Assembly: GCA_001799715.1 (NCBI GenBank)
Contig: MGTZ01000007.1
Coordinates: 60,162-124,161, forward strand
Length of the DNA: 64,000 nt
Direction: 5' to 3'
Source of the DNA: Elusimicrobia bacterium GWB2_63_16
GTDB lineage: Bacteria > Elusimicrobiota > Elusimicrobia > Elusimicrobiales > UBA9959
In this document: one piece after another, positions 49,443 to 59,313 of the stretch
How positions within the stretch are numbered: the stretch's first letter is position 1
Layout: every line of letters begins with the position of its first letter
Notes under the pieces: model-generated
What the model was told of the DNA's origin: nothing
What the model saw: the letters and a program-made list of their open reading frames with translations, nothing else
The model's database searches: none
Position numbers and translations under genes: made by a program

Positions 49443-50369
49443 ATGACCCCTCTCGAAATAATGTGGACCGTTTTCGCCGTCACCGCTACCGCCCTGTTCG
49501 TGGCGGACATAAAGCTCTCGGCCGGCCGGGCCCACGAAATAGGCCGCAAAGAAGCCATGCTGCTCTGCGCCTTCTGGATACTGGTCGCCTCCGTCTTCGG
49601 CGTGCTGACCGGCTACATGCTGGGTTTCGACCGCATGGTCGAGTTCTTCACGGCTTATACCATAGAGTACTCCCTCTCTATGGATAACATGTTCGTCTTC
49701 ATCATGATCTTCTCGTACTTCGGGGTACCCAAGAAGTACCAGCCGAAGATCCTGACCTGGGGCATCCTGGGCGCCGTCTTCATGCGCCTGGTACTGATCT
49801 TCGCCGGCGTGGGGCTCATCAACCGGTTCCACTGGCTCATCTACGTCTTCGGCGCCGTCCTGATACTGACCGCCATAAAGATGCTGGTCCACAAGGACGG
49901 TGAGATGGATCCCGGCAAGAACCCGCTGCTCAGACTGCTCGGGAAGATAATGCCCATAGACAAGGAAGCCTCCGGCGGAGAATTCTTCGTCAAGAAGGCG
50001 GTCTGGCACGCTACCCCCCTCTTCGCCACCCTGGTGGTCATCGAGACCACCGACCTGGTCTTCGCGGTGGACTCCATCCCGGCCGTGCTGGCCATCTCGC
50101 GCGAGCCCTTCATCGTCTACACCTCCAACGTCTTCGCCGTAGTCGGCCTGCGCTCGCTGTACTTCCTGCTGGCCTCGGTGATGGACCTGTTCCGCTTCCT
50201 CAAGTTCGGCATAGCCGTCATTCTCTTCTACGTAGGCGTAAAGATGACCATCTCGGGCTACTACAAGATAGACCCCCTCATCTCGCTGGGCGTGGTGCTG
50301 GGCATACTGGCGGCCGCCATACTGATGTCCGTGCTCATCAAACCCGAGCCCGCGGAGCCCAAGGCCTAA
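49443..50369 (+). CDS. TerC/Alx-family membrane protein
   Basis: 308-aa polytopic protein of the TerC family, whose studied members (Alx, MntX-like, TerC) export or chelate metals, notably manganese, at the inner membrane. Conserved motifs with membrane-embedded acidic residues are present: EYSLSMDNMFVFIMIFSYF and VVIETTDLVFAVDSIPAVLAI. About eight hydrophobic segments are seen. A strong terminator follows by 21 bp, separating it from the P-type ATPase gene on the same strand. Confidence 0.9.
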   Translation: MTPLEIMWTVFAVTATALFVADIKLSAGRAHEIGRKEAMLLCAFWILVASVFGVLTGYMLGFDRMVEFFTAYTIEYSLSMDNMFVFIMIFSYFGVPKKYQPKILTWGILGAVFMRLVLIFAGVGLINRFHWLIYVFGAVLILTAIKMLVHKDGEMDPGKNPLLRLLGKIMPIDKEASGGEFFVKKAVWHATPLFATLVVIETTDLVFAVDSIPAVLAISREPFIVYTSNVFAVVGLRSLYFLLASVMDLFRFLKFGIAVILFYVGVKMTISGYYKIDPLISLGVVLGILAAAILMSVLIKPEPAEPKA

Positions 50370-50385
50370 CCCGCCTCCCGCAGGA

Positions 50386-50416
50386 AAAAAGCCCCGGCTT
50401 GCCGGGGCTTTTTTTG
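50386..50416 (+). terminator. Rho-independent terminator after TerC-type gene
   Basis: AAAAGCCCCGGC-TT-GCCGGGGCTTTTTTT: nine or more G/C-rich pairs then seven T. Near-symmetrical A and T runs could stop both directions. Confidence 0.93.
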
Positions 50417-50436
50417 TATATTATCAGCGGGGGATA

Positions 50437-53085
50437 ATTACGAAAAAAGACAACGCCGCGGACTGGCATAAGAAAGACGCCGCCGCGCTTTTCAAAGAGC
50501 TCGGCACCTCCGCCGGCGGACTCTCCGCCGCCGAGGCCGCGCTGCGCCTCGCCAAATACGGTCCCAACGCCCTTAAGGAAAAACCCAGGCGCTCCCCGTT
50601 GGCCATGCTCCTCGACCAGTTCCGGGATTTCATGATCCTGGTGCTGATAGCGGCCGCCGTAGTTTCCGGCCTGATAGGCGAGATGCTGGACACGGTAATA
50701 ATCCTCGCGATAGTGCTGCTGAACGCCGTCATGGGCTTCGCCCAGGAATACCGCGCTCAGAAGGCCATGGAAGCGCTCAAGCGCATGGCCGCCCCGTCGG
50801 CCTCGGTGCTGCGCGGCGGCGCGCCCGCCCTTGTCCCAGCCGCGTCCCTGGTGCCCGGCGACCTGGTGCTGCTGGAGGCCGGCAGCGTGGTGCCGGCCGA
50901 CCTGCGCCTGACGGACTGCGCCTCGCTCAAGACCGAGGAAGCCGCGCTGACCGGCGAATCCCTTTCCGTGGAGAAACACGCGCTGCCCATTCCCGAGGAC
51001 AACTTGCCGCTGGGCGACAGGCTCAACATGGCCTTCAGCGGCACGGCCGTCTCCTACGGCCGGGGCCGCGGCGTGGTAACGGCCACGGGCATGGGCACCG
51101 AACTCGGCAAGATAGCCGGCATGCTGCAGGACGAGGCGGAAGTGCAGACCCCGCTGCAGCGGCGCCTGACGGCGTTCGGGCGCAAGCTGGCCTGGGGCAT
51201 ACTGGGCATCTGCGCCATAGTTTTCACGGCCGGCCTGGCGCGCGGCGAGCCTCCGGCCCTGATGTTCCTGACTGCGGTGTCGCTGGCGGTGGCGGCCATT
51301 CCGGAGGCGCTGCCCGCCGTGATGAGCATCGCCCTGGCGCTGGGCGCCGCCAAGATGGTGCGCCAGAACGCGCTGGTGCGCAAGCTGCTGGCCGTGGAGA
51401 CGCTGGGCTCGATAACGCATATCTGCTCCGACAAGACCGGCACGCTGACGCAGAACAAAATGACGGCGCAGGAGCTCTGTCTGGACGGCAAGCCGCTGAA
51501 AGCAGGCGACCCCGTCCCCCCCGCCCTGCAGCCGCTGCACGCCATCCTGCTCAAGGCCGGCGCGCTCAACAACGATTCCCGCCGCGGCCCCGACGGCTGG
51601 CTGGGCGACCCGACGGAGACCGCGCTATGCGCCCTGGCCGAGGCCGGCGGTTTGGCCAAGGCGGACCTGGACGCCGCGCACCCGCGCCTGGCGGAACTGC
51701 CTTTCGACTCGGAGCGCAAGATGATGACTACGCTGCACTCCGGCGCGCTGGACGCGGGCGGCGGAGTTTTTTTCTCCGTCACCAAAGGAGCGGCCGAGAG
51801 CCTGCTGGACAACTCCGCCTCCTTCCTGGCCCCCGGCGCCGGCGCGGACGGCATGCGCGCGGCCGCCGAAGAGATGGCCGCCCGCGGCCTGCGGGTGCTG
51901 GGGCTGGCTTACCGGCGTTGGGACGCCCTGCCGGGCAAGGAAAACCCCGGTACGGAGAAGGACCTGGTATTTATAGGCCTGATAGCCCTCGAGGACCCGC
52001 CCCGGCCCGAAGCGGCGGCCGCCGTGGCGGAATGCGGCGAGGCCGGCATCATTCCCGTGATGATAACCGGTGACCACCCCGTTACGGCGCGCAATATAGC
52101 CGAGCGGCTGGGCATCATAGCGCCTGGAGACGCCGGGGCCATGCTGACGGGCCGGGAGCTGGACGCGCTGGGCGACGAGGAGTTCGAACGCAGGGTAGAG
52201 GAGGTAAGGGTCTACGCCAGGGTGGCGCCGGAGCAGAAGCTGCGCATAGTCAAAACGCTGCAGAAGAACGGGCACTTCGCCGCGATGACAGGCGACGGCG
52301 TCAACGACGCCCCGGCGCTAAAGCGCGCCGACATCGGCGTGGCCATGGGCATCACGGGCACGGACGTCTCCAAGGAAGCGGCCCACATGATACTGCTCGA
52401 CGACAACTTCGCCACCATCGTCAAGGCAGTAAAGGAAGGGCGCAGGATCTACGACAATATCCGGCGTTTCATCCGCTACATCCTCGCCTGCAACTCGGGC
52501 GAGATCTGGACCATTTTCCTCGCGCCTTTCCTGGGCCTGCCCATACCGCTGCTGCCCATACAGATACTGTGGATAAACCTGATCACCGACGGGCTGCCCG
52601 GGCTGGCGCTGGCCTCCGAGCCGGCGGAGCCGGACATCATGCGCCGCCCCCCCCGCAACCCGGGTGAAAGCATCTTCTCCGGCGGACTGGGCGCCCACGT
52701 GCTGTGGGTGGGCCTGCTGATAGCCGGGGTCTGCCTGGCGGCCCAGTACTGGGGCCTGAGCACGGGGCGCGGCCACTGGCAGACCATAGTCTTCACCGTG
52801 CTCTGCCTCAGCCAGCTGGGGCAGGCGCTGGCCATACGCTCGGAGCGGCGCACGCTCTGGGAACTCGGCCTGTTCAGCAACCGCCCCCTGCTGGGCGCGG
52901 TCTGCCTTACGGCCGGCCTGCAGGGCCTGGTCATCTACGTGCCCTGGCTCAATACCCTGTTCCGCACCTCGCCGCTCTCGGCCGCCGAGCTCGGGCTGGC
53001 GCTGGCCCTCTCGGCCGCGGTATTCCTGGCCGTAGAAGCGGAGAAACTTGTGCGCCGGCGGCTGACGGCCGCCCGAGCCAAATAA
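50437..53085 (+). CDS. P-type cation (Ca2+-type) ATPase, non-canonical start
   Basis: The track begins at an internal TTG (50599), yet the frame is open upstream and encodes the expected cation-ATPase N-domain (DWHKKDAAALFKELG...LSAAEAALRLAKYGPNALKEK). No ATG, GTG or TTG occurs between the terminator and this domain. ATT at 50437, preceded by GGGGG, is the best start, giving 882 aa, the normal length for P2-type pumps. Motifs are intact: TGES, PEALPAV in M4, phosphorylation site CSDKTGTLTQNK, KGA, and TGDGVNDAPALKRADIGVAMG. It resembles PMCA/SERCA-like calcium pumps exporting cations across the inner membrane. A terminator follows directly. Confidence 0.85.
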   Translation: MTKKDNAADWHKKDAAALFKELGTSAGGLSAAEAALRLAKYGPNALKEKPRRSPLAMLLDQFRDFMILVLIAAAVVSGLIGEMLDTVIILAIVLLNAVMGFAQEYRAQKAMEALKRMAAPSASVLRGGAPALVPAASLVPGDLVLLEAGSVVPADLRLTDCASLKTEEAALTGESLSVEKHALPIPEDNLPLGDRLNMAFSGTAVSYGRGRGVVTATGMGTELGKIAGMLQDEAEVQTPLQRRLTAFGRKLAWGILGICAIVFTAGLARGEPPALMFLTAVSLAVAAIPEALPAVMSIALALGAAKMVRQNALVRKLLAVETLGSITHICSDKTGTLTQNKMTAQELCLDGKPLKAGDPVPPALQPLHAILLKAGALNNDSRRGPDGWLGDPTETALCALAEAGGLAKADLDAAHPRLAELPFDSERKMMTTLHSGALDAGGGVFFSVTKGAAESLLDNSASFLAPGAGADGMRAAAEEMAARGLRVLGLAYRRWDALPGKENPGTEKDLVFIGLIALEDPPRPEAAAAVAECGEAGIIPVMITGDHPVTARNIAERLGIIAPGDAGAMLTGRELDALGDEEFERRVEEVRVYARVAPEQKLRIVKTLQKNGHFAAMTGDGVNDAPALKRADIGVAMGITGTDVSKEAAHMILLDDNFATIVKAVKEGRRIYDNIRRFIRYILACNSGEIWTIFLAPFLGLPIPLLPIQILWINLITDGLPGLALASEPAEPDIMRRPPRNPGESIFSGGLGAHVLWVGLLIAGVCLAAQYWGLSTGRGHWQTIVFTVLCLSQLGQALAIRSERRTLWELGLFSNRPLLGAVCLTAGLQGLVIYVPWLNTLFRTSPLSAAELGLALALSAAVFLAVEAEKLVRRRLTAARAK

Positions 53086-53113
53086 AAAAGCCCCGGTCTC
53101 CCGGGGCTTTTTT
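53085..53113 (+). terminator. Rho-independent terminator after P-type ATPase
   Basis: AAAAAAGCCCCGG-TCT-CCGGGGCTTTTTT: symmetrical hairpin lying between the convergent ATPase and FKBP genes; probably serves both. Confidence 0.92.
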
Positions 53114-53126
53114 GACCGCTTGAGAA

Positions 53127-53888
53127 TTATTTCTTAACTTCTTCCTTCTTGGCTTCCTCTTTCTTCGGCTCTTCCTTCTTGGCCTCGGGCTTCGCGGGAG
53201 CCTTCGGCATGGCCGCGGGAACCTCTTCCTTGGGGATCTCGAGCAGTTCCACCTCGAAGACCAGCGTGGCGCCGCCGGGGATGGTGCCGCCCGCGCCCTG
53301 GTCGCCGTAAGCGGTGTCGGAGGGGCAGACCAGCTTGGCCTTGCCGCCCACCTTTATCTTCTGCACGCCCTCGGTCCAGCAGGGGATCACGCCGCCCAGC
53401 GGGAACTCGGCCGGCTGGCCGCGCTCCACCGAGGAGTCGAACACCTTGCCGTCGGGGAAGGTGCCGTGGTAGTGCACCTTTACCATGTCGGTCGCCTTGG
53501 GCAGAGCGCCCTTGCCTTCCTTCACGGGAATGACGATCACGCCGGAGGGCAGCTTCTTGGCGCCCTTCTCCTTGGCCATTTTCTCCAGGAAAGGCTTGGC
53601 GGCTTCCTTCTGCTTGGCCACGATGGCCTCCTGCTTCTTGGCCAGGTAGGCGTTTAGCTTCATGCCGTAGGTCTCGTCGGCCTTGGACTTCTGGCCGGCG
53701 AGGGACTCGGAGAAGCCCTGCACGATGTACTTGGTTTCTTCGGGGGTGAACTCGAACTGCTTGATCTTGGAGCTGACGGCCTGCCCCAGGAAATAAAGGG
53801 TCTTCTGGTCTTCCGTCATCTCGGCGTCTGCGGCGAAGGCCGGGGCGGCGATCAGACAGGCTATTGCGATTAACATGTTTCTCTTCAT
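53127..53888 (-). CDS. Periplasmic FKBP-type peptidyl-prolyl isomerase (FkpA/Mip-like)
   Basis: 253 aa. Signal peptide MKRNMLIAIACLIAAPAFA, an N-terminal helical dimerisation domain (TEDQKTLYFLGQAVSSKIKQFEFTPEETKYIVQGF), a Lys-rich connecting helix and the FKBP domain (VKVHYHGTFPDGKVFDSSVERGQPAEFPLGGVIPCWTEG...GTIPGGATLVFEVELL). All are as in FkpA and Mip, which fold exported proteins. Unusually it ends in a low-complexity Lys/Glu tail (repeats of KKEE(P/A/V)), about 25 residues. The shared terminator lies beyond its stop. Confidence 0.93.
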   Translation of the reverse strand: MKRNMLIAIACLIAAPAFAADAEMTEDQKTLYFLGQAVSSKIKQFEFTPEETKYIVQGFSESLAGQKSKADETYGMKLNAYLAKKQEAIVAKQKEAAKPFLEKMAKEKGAKKLPSGVIVIPVKEGKGALPKATDMVKVHYHGTFPDGKVFDSSVERGQPAEFPLGGVIPCWTEGVQKIKVGGKAKLVCPSDTAYGDQGAGGTIPGGATLVFEVELLEIPKEEVPAAMPKAPAKPEAKKEEPKKEEAKKEEVKK

Positions 53889-53966
53889 GTGGTTGTCTCC
53901 TCCTGCTGTGTCTTGCGGATATATTACAAATTTTGGCGCCCCCGCTAAAGCGGCGCGGGCGCGGCC

Positions 53967-56144
<2,178 letters not shown>

Positions 56145-56193
56145 AGGCGTATTATATTATTTTAAATTCCCTCGCACCCCTATAAACACGAAA

Positions 56194-56213
56194 CCCCAGA
56201 CTTTCGTCCGGGG
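56194..56213 (-). terminator. Terminator downstream of tRNA-Met
   Basis: Minus strand CCCCGGAC-GAAA-GTCTGGGG followed by TTTCG: an eight-pair stem (one G-U) with a GNRA-like loop, 40 bp beyond the tRNA 3' end. Confidence 0.6.
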
Positions 56214-56254
56214 CCGGTCCTGATATTTCTAGTTCCAGGTTCGAATCTCTTAAA

Positions 56255-56331
56255 TGGTTGCGGGGGTTGGATTTGAACCAACGACCTCAAGGTTATGGGC
56301 CTTGCGAGCTACCAGGCTGCTCTACCCCGCA
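56255..56331 (-). tRNA. tRNA-Met (CAT), initiator-like, with C at position 33
   Basis: Minus strand TGCGGGG...CCCCGCA-ACCA with CCA encoded; D-arm AGAGCAGCCTGGTAGCTCG with the initiator-type A11:U24 pair; anticodon arm CAAGG-CCCATAA-CCTTG; T-arm GTTGG-TTCAAAT-CCAAC. The overall sequence follows bacterial initiator tRNA. Deviations are U1:A72 instead of the C1-A72 mismatch, A29:U41 in place of the first of the three G:C pairs, and C33 instead of the near-universal U33. Confidence 0.88.
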
Positions 56332-56446
56332 CATGTATTATAGCACAGGTGCGGAGACAATAGCAACGTTCTCCGACGATAAAACAGGGCTTTACAACTT
56401 TTCAGTTTCCTCCCCCCGACTCAAAAAAGTGATCAGCAGAATGATG

Positions 56447-56465
56447 GTGATCGGATTTGTGATCG
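56447..56465. repeat. Island-flanking direct repeat, left copy
   Basis: GTGATCGGATTTGTGATCG; 18 of 19 bases match 59015-59033. The half unit GTGATCGG recurs several times around it. Confidence 0.7.
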
Positions 56466-56573
56466 GTTCGCGGAAAAACCCTAGAGAGTGATACCTAGTG
56501 ATGCCTGCTGATTAGCTGATTACTTAGGCCATTAGCTCGGATCCTGGGGGAAACCAATCTGCCTACAGCAGCA

Positions 56574-57851
56574 TCAGATTTTCGGCACATATACTAAAAC
56601 AATGCCTGGCACAGATAGGACGCTATATTTACCAGTGTTTATCTCAAATATCACCAACCTGTCCTTGCCCTTAAGCAAAATCCGATTGTTCCCCAGCCAG
56701 CCTGCGAATCCTGCACCTTCCATACTCGGAATGGCTTCGATAAGTTTCCCCGCCTTATCAAATATTTGTATCGCAGGGGTCGCTTCCGCCAACGAGCTGA
56801 TGCGGGCGCTTGTTTCGACATCAACAGTCTCAGCCCCAATATGATCTGCGCCCCAGCGAATAAGCTTATCATAAGGATAATCTGCGGTAACCTGGAGGAC
56901 AAATTTCTCTCCTGATGGTGAGAACGCCATCGCGGAAACAGAAAAGTTAACATCGACCTTGGCATTATCATAACGTTGAAATTCGTCGTACACATTGACG
57001 CCGGCGCCACCAGAACTTAGCACTACCGCCTGGTCGCTTAACCAGTTCGCCCAACCGCAACAGGCATTGTCCGCGTAACCGCCAAGCACGGTATTATCCG
57101 GGGCGATGTCGGCGACGCTCAGGCTGGTGGGCAATGCTTTTCCTGCATCACATCGCCAATTATTAAAAGTATAGAGTAGATTCTCTTCAGTTCGTGATTG
57201 AGTCTGCCCCTCGACGAACGACTTGAATATAAATTTCGAGTCAAATATTCCTCCGGGCACCTCAACAACACCCTTTGCACAACTTTCAGAGCAGGCTCCG
57301 GTGGAACACTTACAGACTGGATATTCTTTCCGCAGTATTTCCCTTACCCCCGTCAAAGCGGAGTGTTTGCGCAGAGTAAAGACCGTCAGCACTTCGGTTT
57401 CGTTCGAAGAATCCTCCCCACCGCCAGTAAAATAGTTGCAGTTAGAGGCCACATAATATACACCTTTTCTTTCAGAAAGGAAGACCTTGGTTTCCTCCCA
57501 TGCCTTATCGCTCTTGTGCTGTGTACATCCGCTATGCAGCTCATTTAGCGGGATCTCTTTTTTACCGTTCCATAATAAAAGTGGGCCCTCATAGGAATCC
57601 GAGAGCAGCAATTCTTGGTGCTGATTCGCCACCATCCTCAACCAAGTGTCTTTGCGCCTGGAGCCGGCAAGTGGCGTAATTGGAATGGTTTTAATAATGG
57701 TAGATTTTTCCAGACTGTATTCGGCGAAAGTGCCATCTTCAAAAGAAAGATAGACATTCGGAGACGAAGCCGGAGCAGCGCATACGGCGACCACCGCGCC
57801 GAACAACAGAAACGACAACGAGATTATCATTACAACATAAAGGCGATTCAT
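56574..57851 (-). CDS. Secreted protein of unknown function
   Basis: 425 aa. N-terminal signal peptide or membrane anchor MNRLYVVMIISLSFLLFGAVVAVCAAPASS. The rest is beta-rich with repeated short hydrophobic strands ending in polar turns (NVYLSFEDGTFAEYSLEKSTIIKTI; GEKFVLQVTADYPYDKL; NRILLKGKDRLVIFEINTGKY), which suggests a beta-propeller-like fold. A cysteine-rich insertion (YPVCKCSTGACSESCAKG) and DNACCGW give probable disulfides, consistent with an exported location. Not recognised as a family. Its base composition is lower in GC than the neighbours, and it shares a strand with the Fic gene 42 bp upstream. Confidence 0.7.
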   Translation of the reverse strand: MNRLYVVMIISLSFLLFGAVVAVCAAPASSPNVYLSFEDGTFAEYSLEKSTIIKTIPITPLAGSRRKDTWLRMVANQHQELLLSDSYEGPLLLWNGKKEIPLNELHSGCTQHKSDKAWEETKVFLSERKGVYYVASNCNYFTGGGEDSSNETEVLTVFTLRKHSALTGVREILRKEYPVCKCSTGACSESCAKGVVEVPGGIFDSKFIFKSFVEGQTQSRTEENLLYTFNNWRCDAGKALPTSLSVADIAPDNTVLGGYADNACCGWANWLSDQAVVLSSGGAGVNVYDEFQRYDNAKVDVNFSVSAMAFSPSGEKFVLQVTADYPYDKLIRWGADHIGAETVDVETSARISSLAEATPAIQIFDKAGKLIEAIPSMEGAGFAGWLGNNRILLKGKDRLVIFEINTGKYSVLSVPGIVLVYVPKI

Positions 57852-57893
57852 ATTTACCTTCCCTCAAGAGGGCAAATGTAAGTTATTAAAACG

Positions 57894-58895
57894 CTATTTA
57901 AGCAAATACTTTGTGGTCTTATGCTTTCCTTCTGTAAAGATTACCCCGGCTTTAAGCAGGGGCTTCAGAGCATAATGCGCGCCGGGGGCGGTTACGCGCA
58001 GGGCACGGGCTATTCCCCGGATACCCAACGGCCCACGCTCGCACAACGTGCGTAAAAGTTTTTCCTGGCGCAAGGTCAGCGACACTGACAGACCTTTATC
58101 CTTCAAGCCGAGCGCGGCCATGCGGCCTTGCACTCGCTCAAGAGTTTCGAGCACGGCTTCGGACATAAACTCCAGCCAGGAGCCCAAATCCTCCCCCTCT
58201 ACCTGTACGCGCTGAAGGGCTTTTATGTACAAGGCACGGTTCTCTAGCAATATTTCGTCCAGAGCGAAGACATGGAGAGTATCAAAACCAGCCCTATAGA
58301 GCTGCCAGGTGGCCAATGCCCGGGCTACACGGCCATTGCCGTCACGAAAAGGATGGATTCCGACAAAGCGCAGATGAAGGATGGCTGAAGAGAAAACAGC
58401 AGGCAGATCTTTGGCTTCAGTATCGAGCCAATGCAGCAAATCACGCATAAGGCCGGGAACCTGCTTCCATGGGGCGCCCACATGCAGGCCTGCCCGCACA
58501 TCCAACCGCCGGTAAGCGCCTACGGGACCATCGTCGCAGGCCCCCTCGCCCATAAGCTTATGCAGAAATAAAACGTCTTTCTCGGTAACATGAGCGGCCT
58601 TCTCCCGCTTTTGCAGCCACTCCAGCGCAGCAAGATAGTTCTGGGCCATGCGCACGTCTTTATTAGGGTAACCAAGAGCCTTTTTCCCCTCCATCAGGCC
58701 CTTTACGGCCTCAAGGGATAACGTACAACCCTCTATAGCGGTTGAACCCCAAGCGGCGCGGGCCATGGCGTCTTTTACCAAGGAAGGCACCCAGGGAACC
58801 TTTACGGCAGAGGCACGGATCTGCTCTTTAATCTCAGTTATGCTTTCCAGGAGGCGATAGACCCGGGCTGGGACTTTAAATTCAGGCTTGTACAT
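57894..58895 (-). CDS. Fic-family protein (class II-like)
   Basis: 333 aa. Fic enzymes transfer AMP or related groups from nucleotides to hydroxyl side chains of target proteins. The catalytic motif is VGIHPFRDGNGRVARAL (HPFxxGNGR), complete. The N-terminal helix carries AAWGSTAIEGCTLSLEAV, matching the inhibitory S/T-x3-E-G/N motif, so it is auto-inhibited like class II Fic proteins. An upstream N-terminal Fic_N-like region and a C-terminal winged helix (LRTLCERGPLGIRGIARALRVTAPGAHYAL) are present, as in many bacterial Fic proteins of unknown target. No antitoxin partner is adjacent. Found in the low-GC island. Confidence 0.9.
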   Translation of the reverse strand: MYKPEFKVPARVYRLLESITEIKEQIRASAVKVPWVPSLVKDAMARAAWGSTAIEGCTLSLEAVKGLMEGKKALGYPNKDVRMAQNYLAALEWLQKREKAAHVTEKDVLFLHKLMGEGACDDGPVGAYRRLDVRAGLHVGAPWKQVPGLMRDLLHWLDTEAKDLPAVFSSAILHLRFVGIHPFRDGNGRVARALATWQLYRAGFDTLHVFALDEILLENRALYIKALQRVQVEGEDLGSWLEFMSEAVLETLERVQGRMAALGLKDKGLSVSLTLRQEKLLRTLCERGPLGIRGIARALRVTAPGAHYALKPLLKAGVIFTEGKHKTTKYLLK

Positions 58896-59014
58896 GCATA
58901 AAGTTTACATAAAGTTATTCGTAAAGTCAAAAGCAATATTGACTTAGGCAGCATAGCACTCATTCGGACAAAGCACGACCCTGATTCATCCAAAAGTGAT
59001 CGGTTGGAAATAGT

Positions 59015-59033
59015 GATCGGATTTATGATCGCC
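59015..59033. repeat. Island-flanking direct repeat, right copy
   Basis: GTGATCGGATTTATGATCG, 18 of 19 bases identical to 56447-56465, same orientation, about 2.57 kb apart. Confidence 0.7.
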
Positions 59034-59075
59034 TCTAGGTCTGTCTAGCGACTTCTCCTGATTCCTCAAGAGAAC

Positions 59076-59100
59076 AAAAAAGCACGACTCTCGTCGTGCT
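59076..59100 (-). terminator. Rho-independent terminator, minus strand
   Basis: AGCACGAC-GAGA-GTCGTGCT followed by TTTTTTG on the minus strand. A perfect eight-pair stem; it lies downstream of the broken tRNA copy and may be its original terminator. Confidence 0.8.
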
Positions 59101-59139
59101 GATGCCTTCTGATATGTACTGATTCCCCTACTCGACTCG

Positions 59140-59170
59140 CTTGCGAGATACCAGGTTGCTCTACCCCGCA
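59140..59170 (-). pseudogene. 5' half of a tRNA-Met-like gene
   Basis: TGCGGGGTAGAGCAACCTGGTATCTCGCAAG matches positions 1-30 of the intact tRNA at 56331 with two differences, then similarity stops inside the anticodon stem. The break site is typical of integrase crossover points. Confidence 0.75.
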
Positions 59171-59313
59171 CACATATTATGGCACAAGGTTCCGGCAGTT
59201 GCAACATTTCTCGTCGGAAAAACCCGCGTTTCCATGACGGTGATGTCCTGTATTCACCCGCAAGAGTGATCGGCCCTGACGCCTGATAAAGCGGCGCGAC
59301 ACTTACGCCGCCC

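Larger units (their letters stand above)
56332..59139. mobile_element. Putative laterally acquired island at tRNA-Met
   Basis: Between the intact tRNA-Met and a second copy of its 5' half (59140-59170) lies a visibly more AT-rich segment with different codon use (many TTA, ATA and AAT codons). It holds a secreted unknown protein and a Fic protein, both oriented minus. Similar sequence clusters with GTGATCGG repeats lie near both ends. No integrase, transposase or inverted repeats are seen, so this is a decayed or passively mobilised island, not a recognisable element. Confidence 0.5.
58896..59313. other. Gene-free stretch with tRNA remnant and repeats
   Basis: 418 bp without a supported gene. 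It contains several GTGATCGG units, a terminator hairpin, the 5' half of a tRNA-Met-like sequence, and about 50 bp resembling the region upstream of the intact tRNA (e.g. CACATATTATGGCACAAGGT against CATGTATTATAGCACAGGT). The 73-codon track ORF 58986-59207 crosses all of these and is not credible. Confidence 0.6.

Noticed and set aside
56228-56250. T-arm-like GTTCCAGGTTCGAATC on the plus strand next to tRNA-Met
   Set aside because: The flanking bases do not form a T-stem and no acceptor or anticodon arm is present; at most a tRNA scrap.
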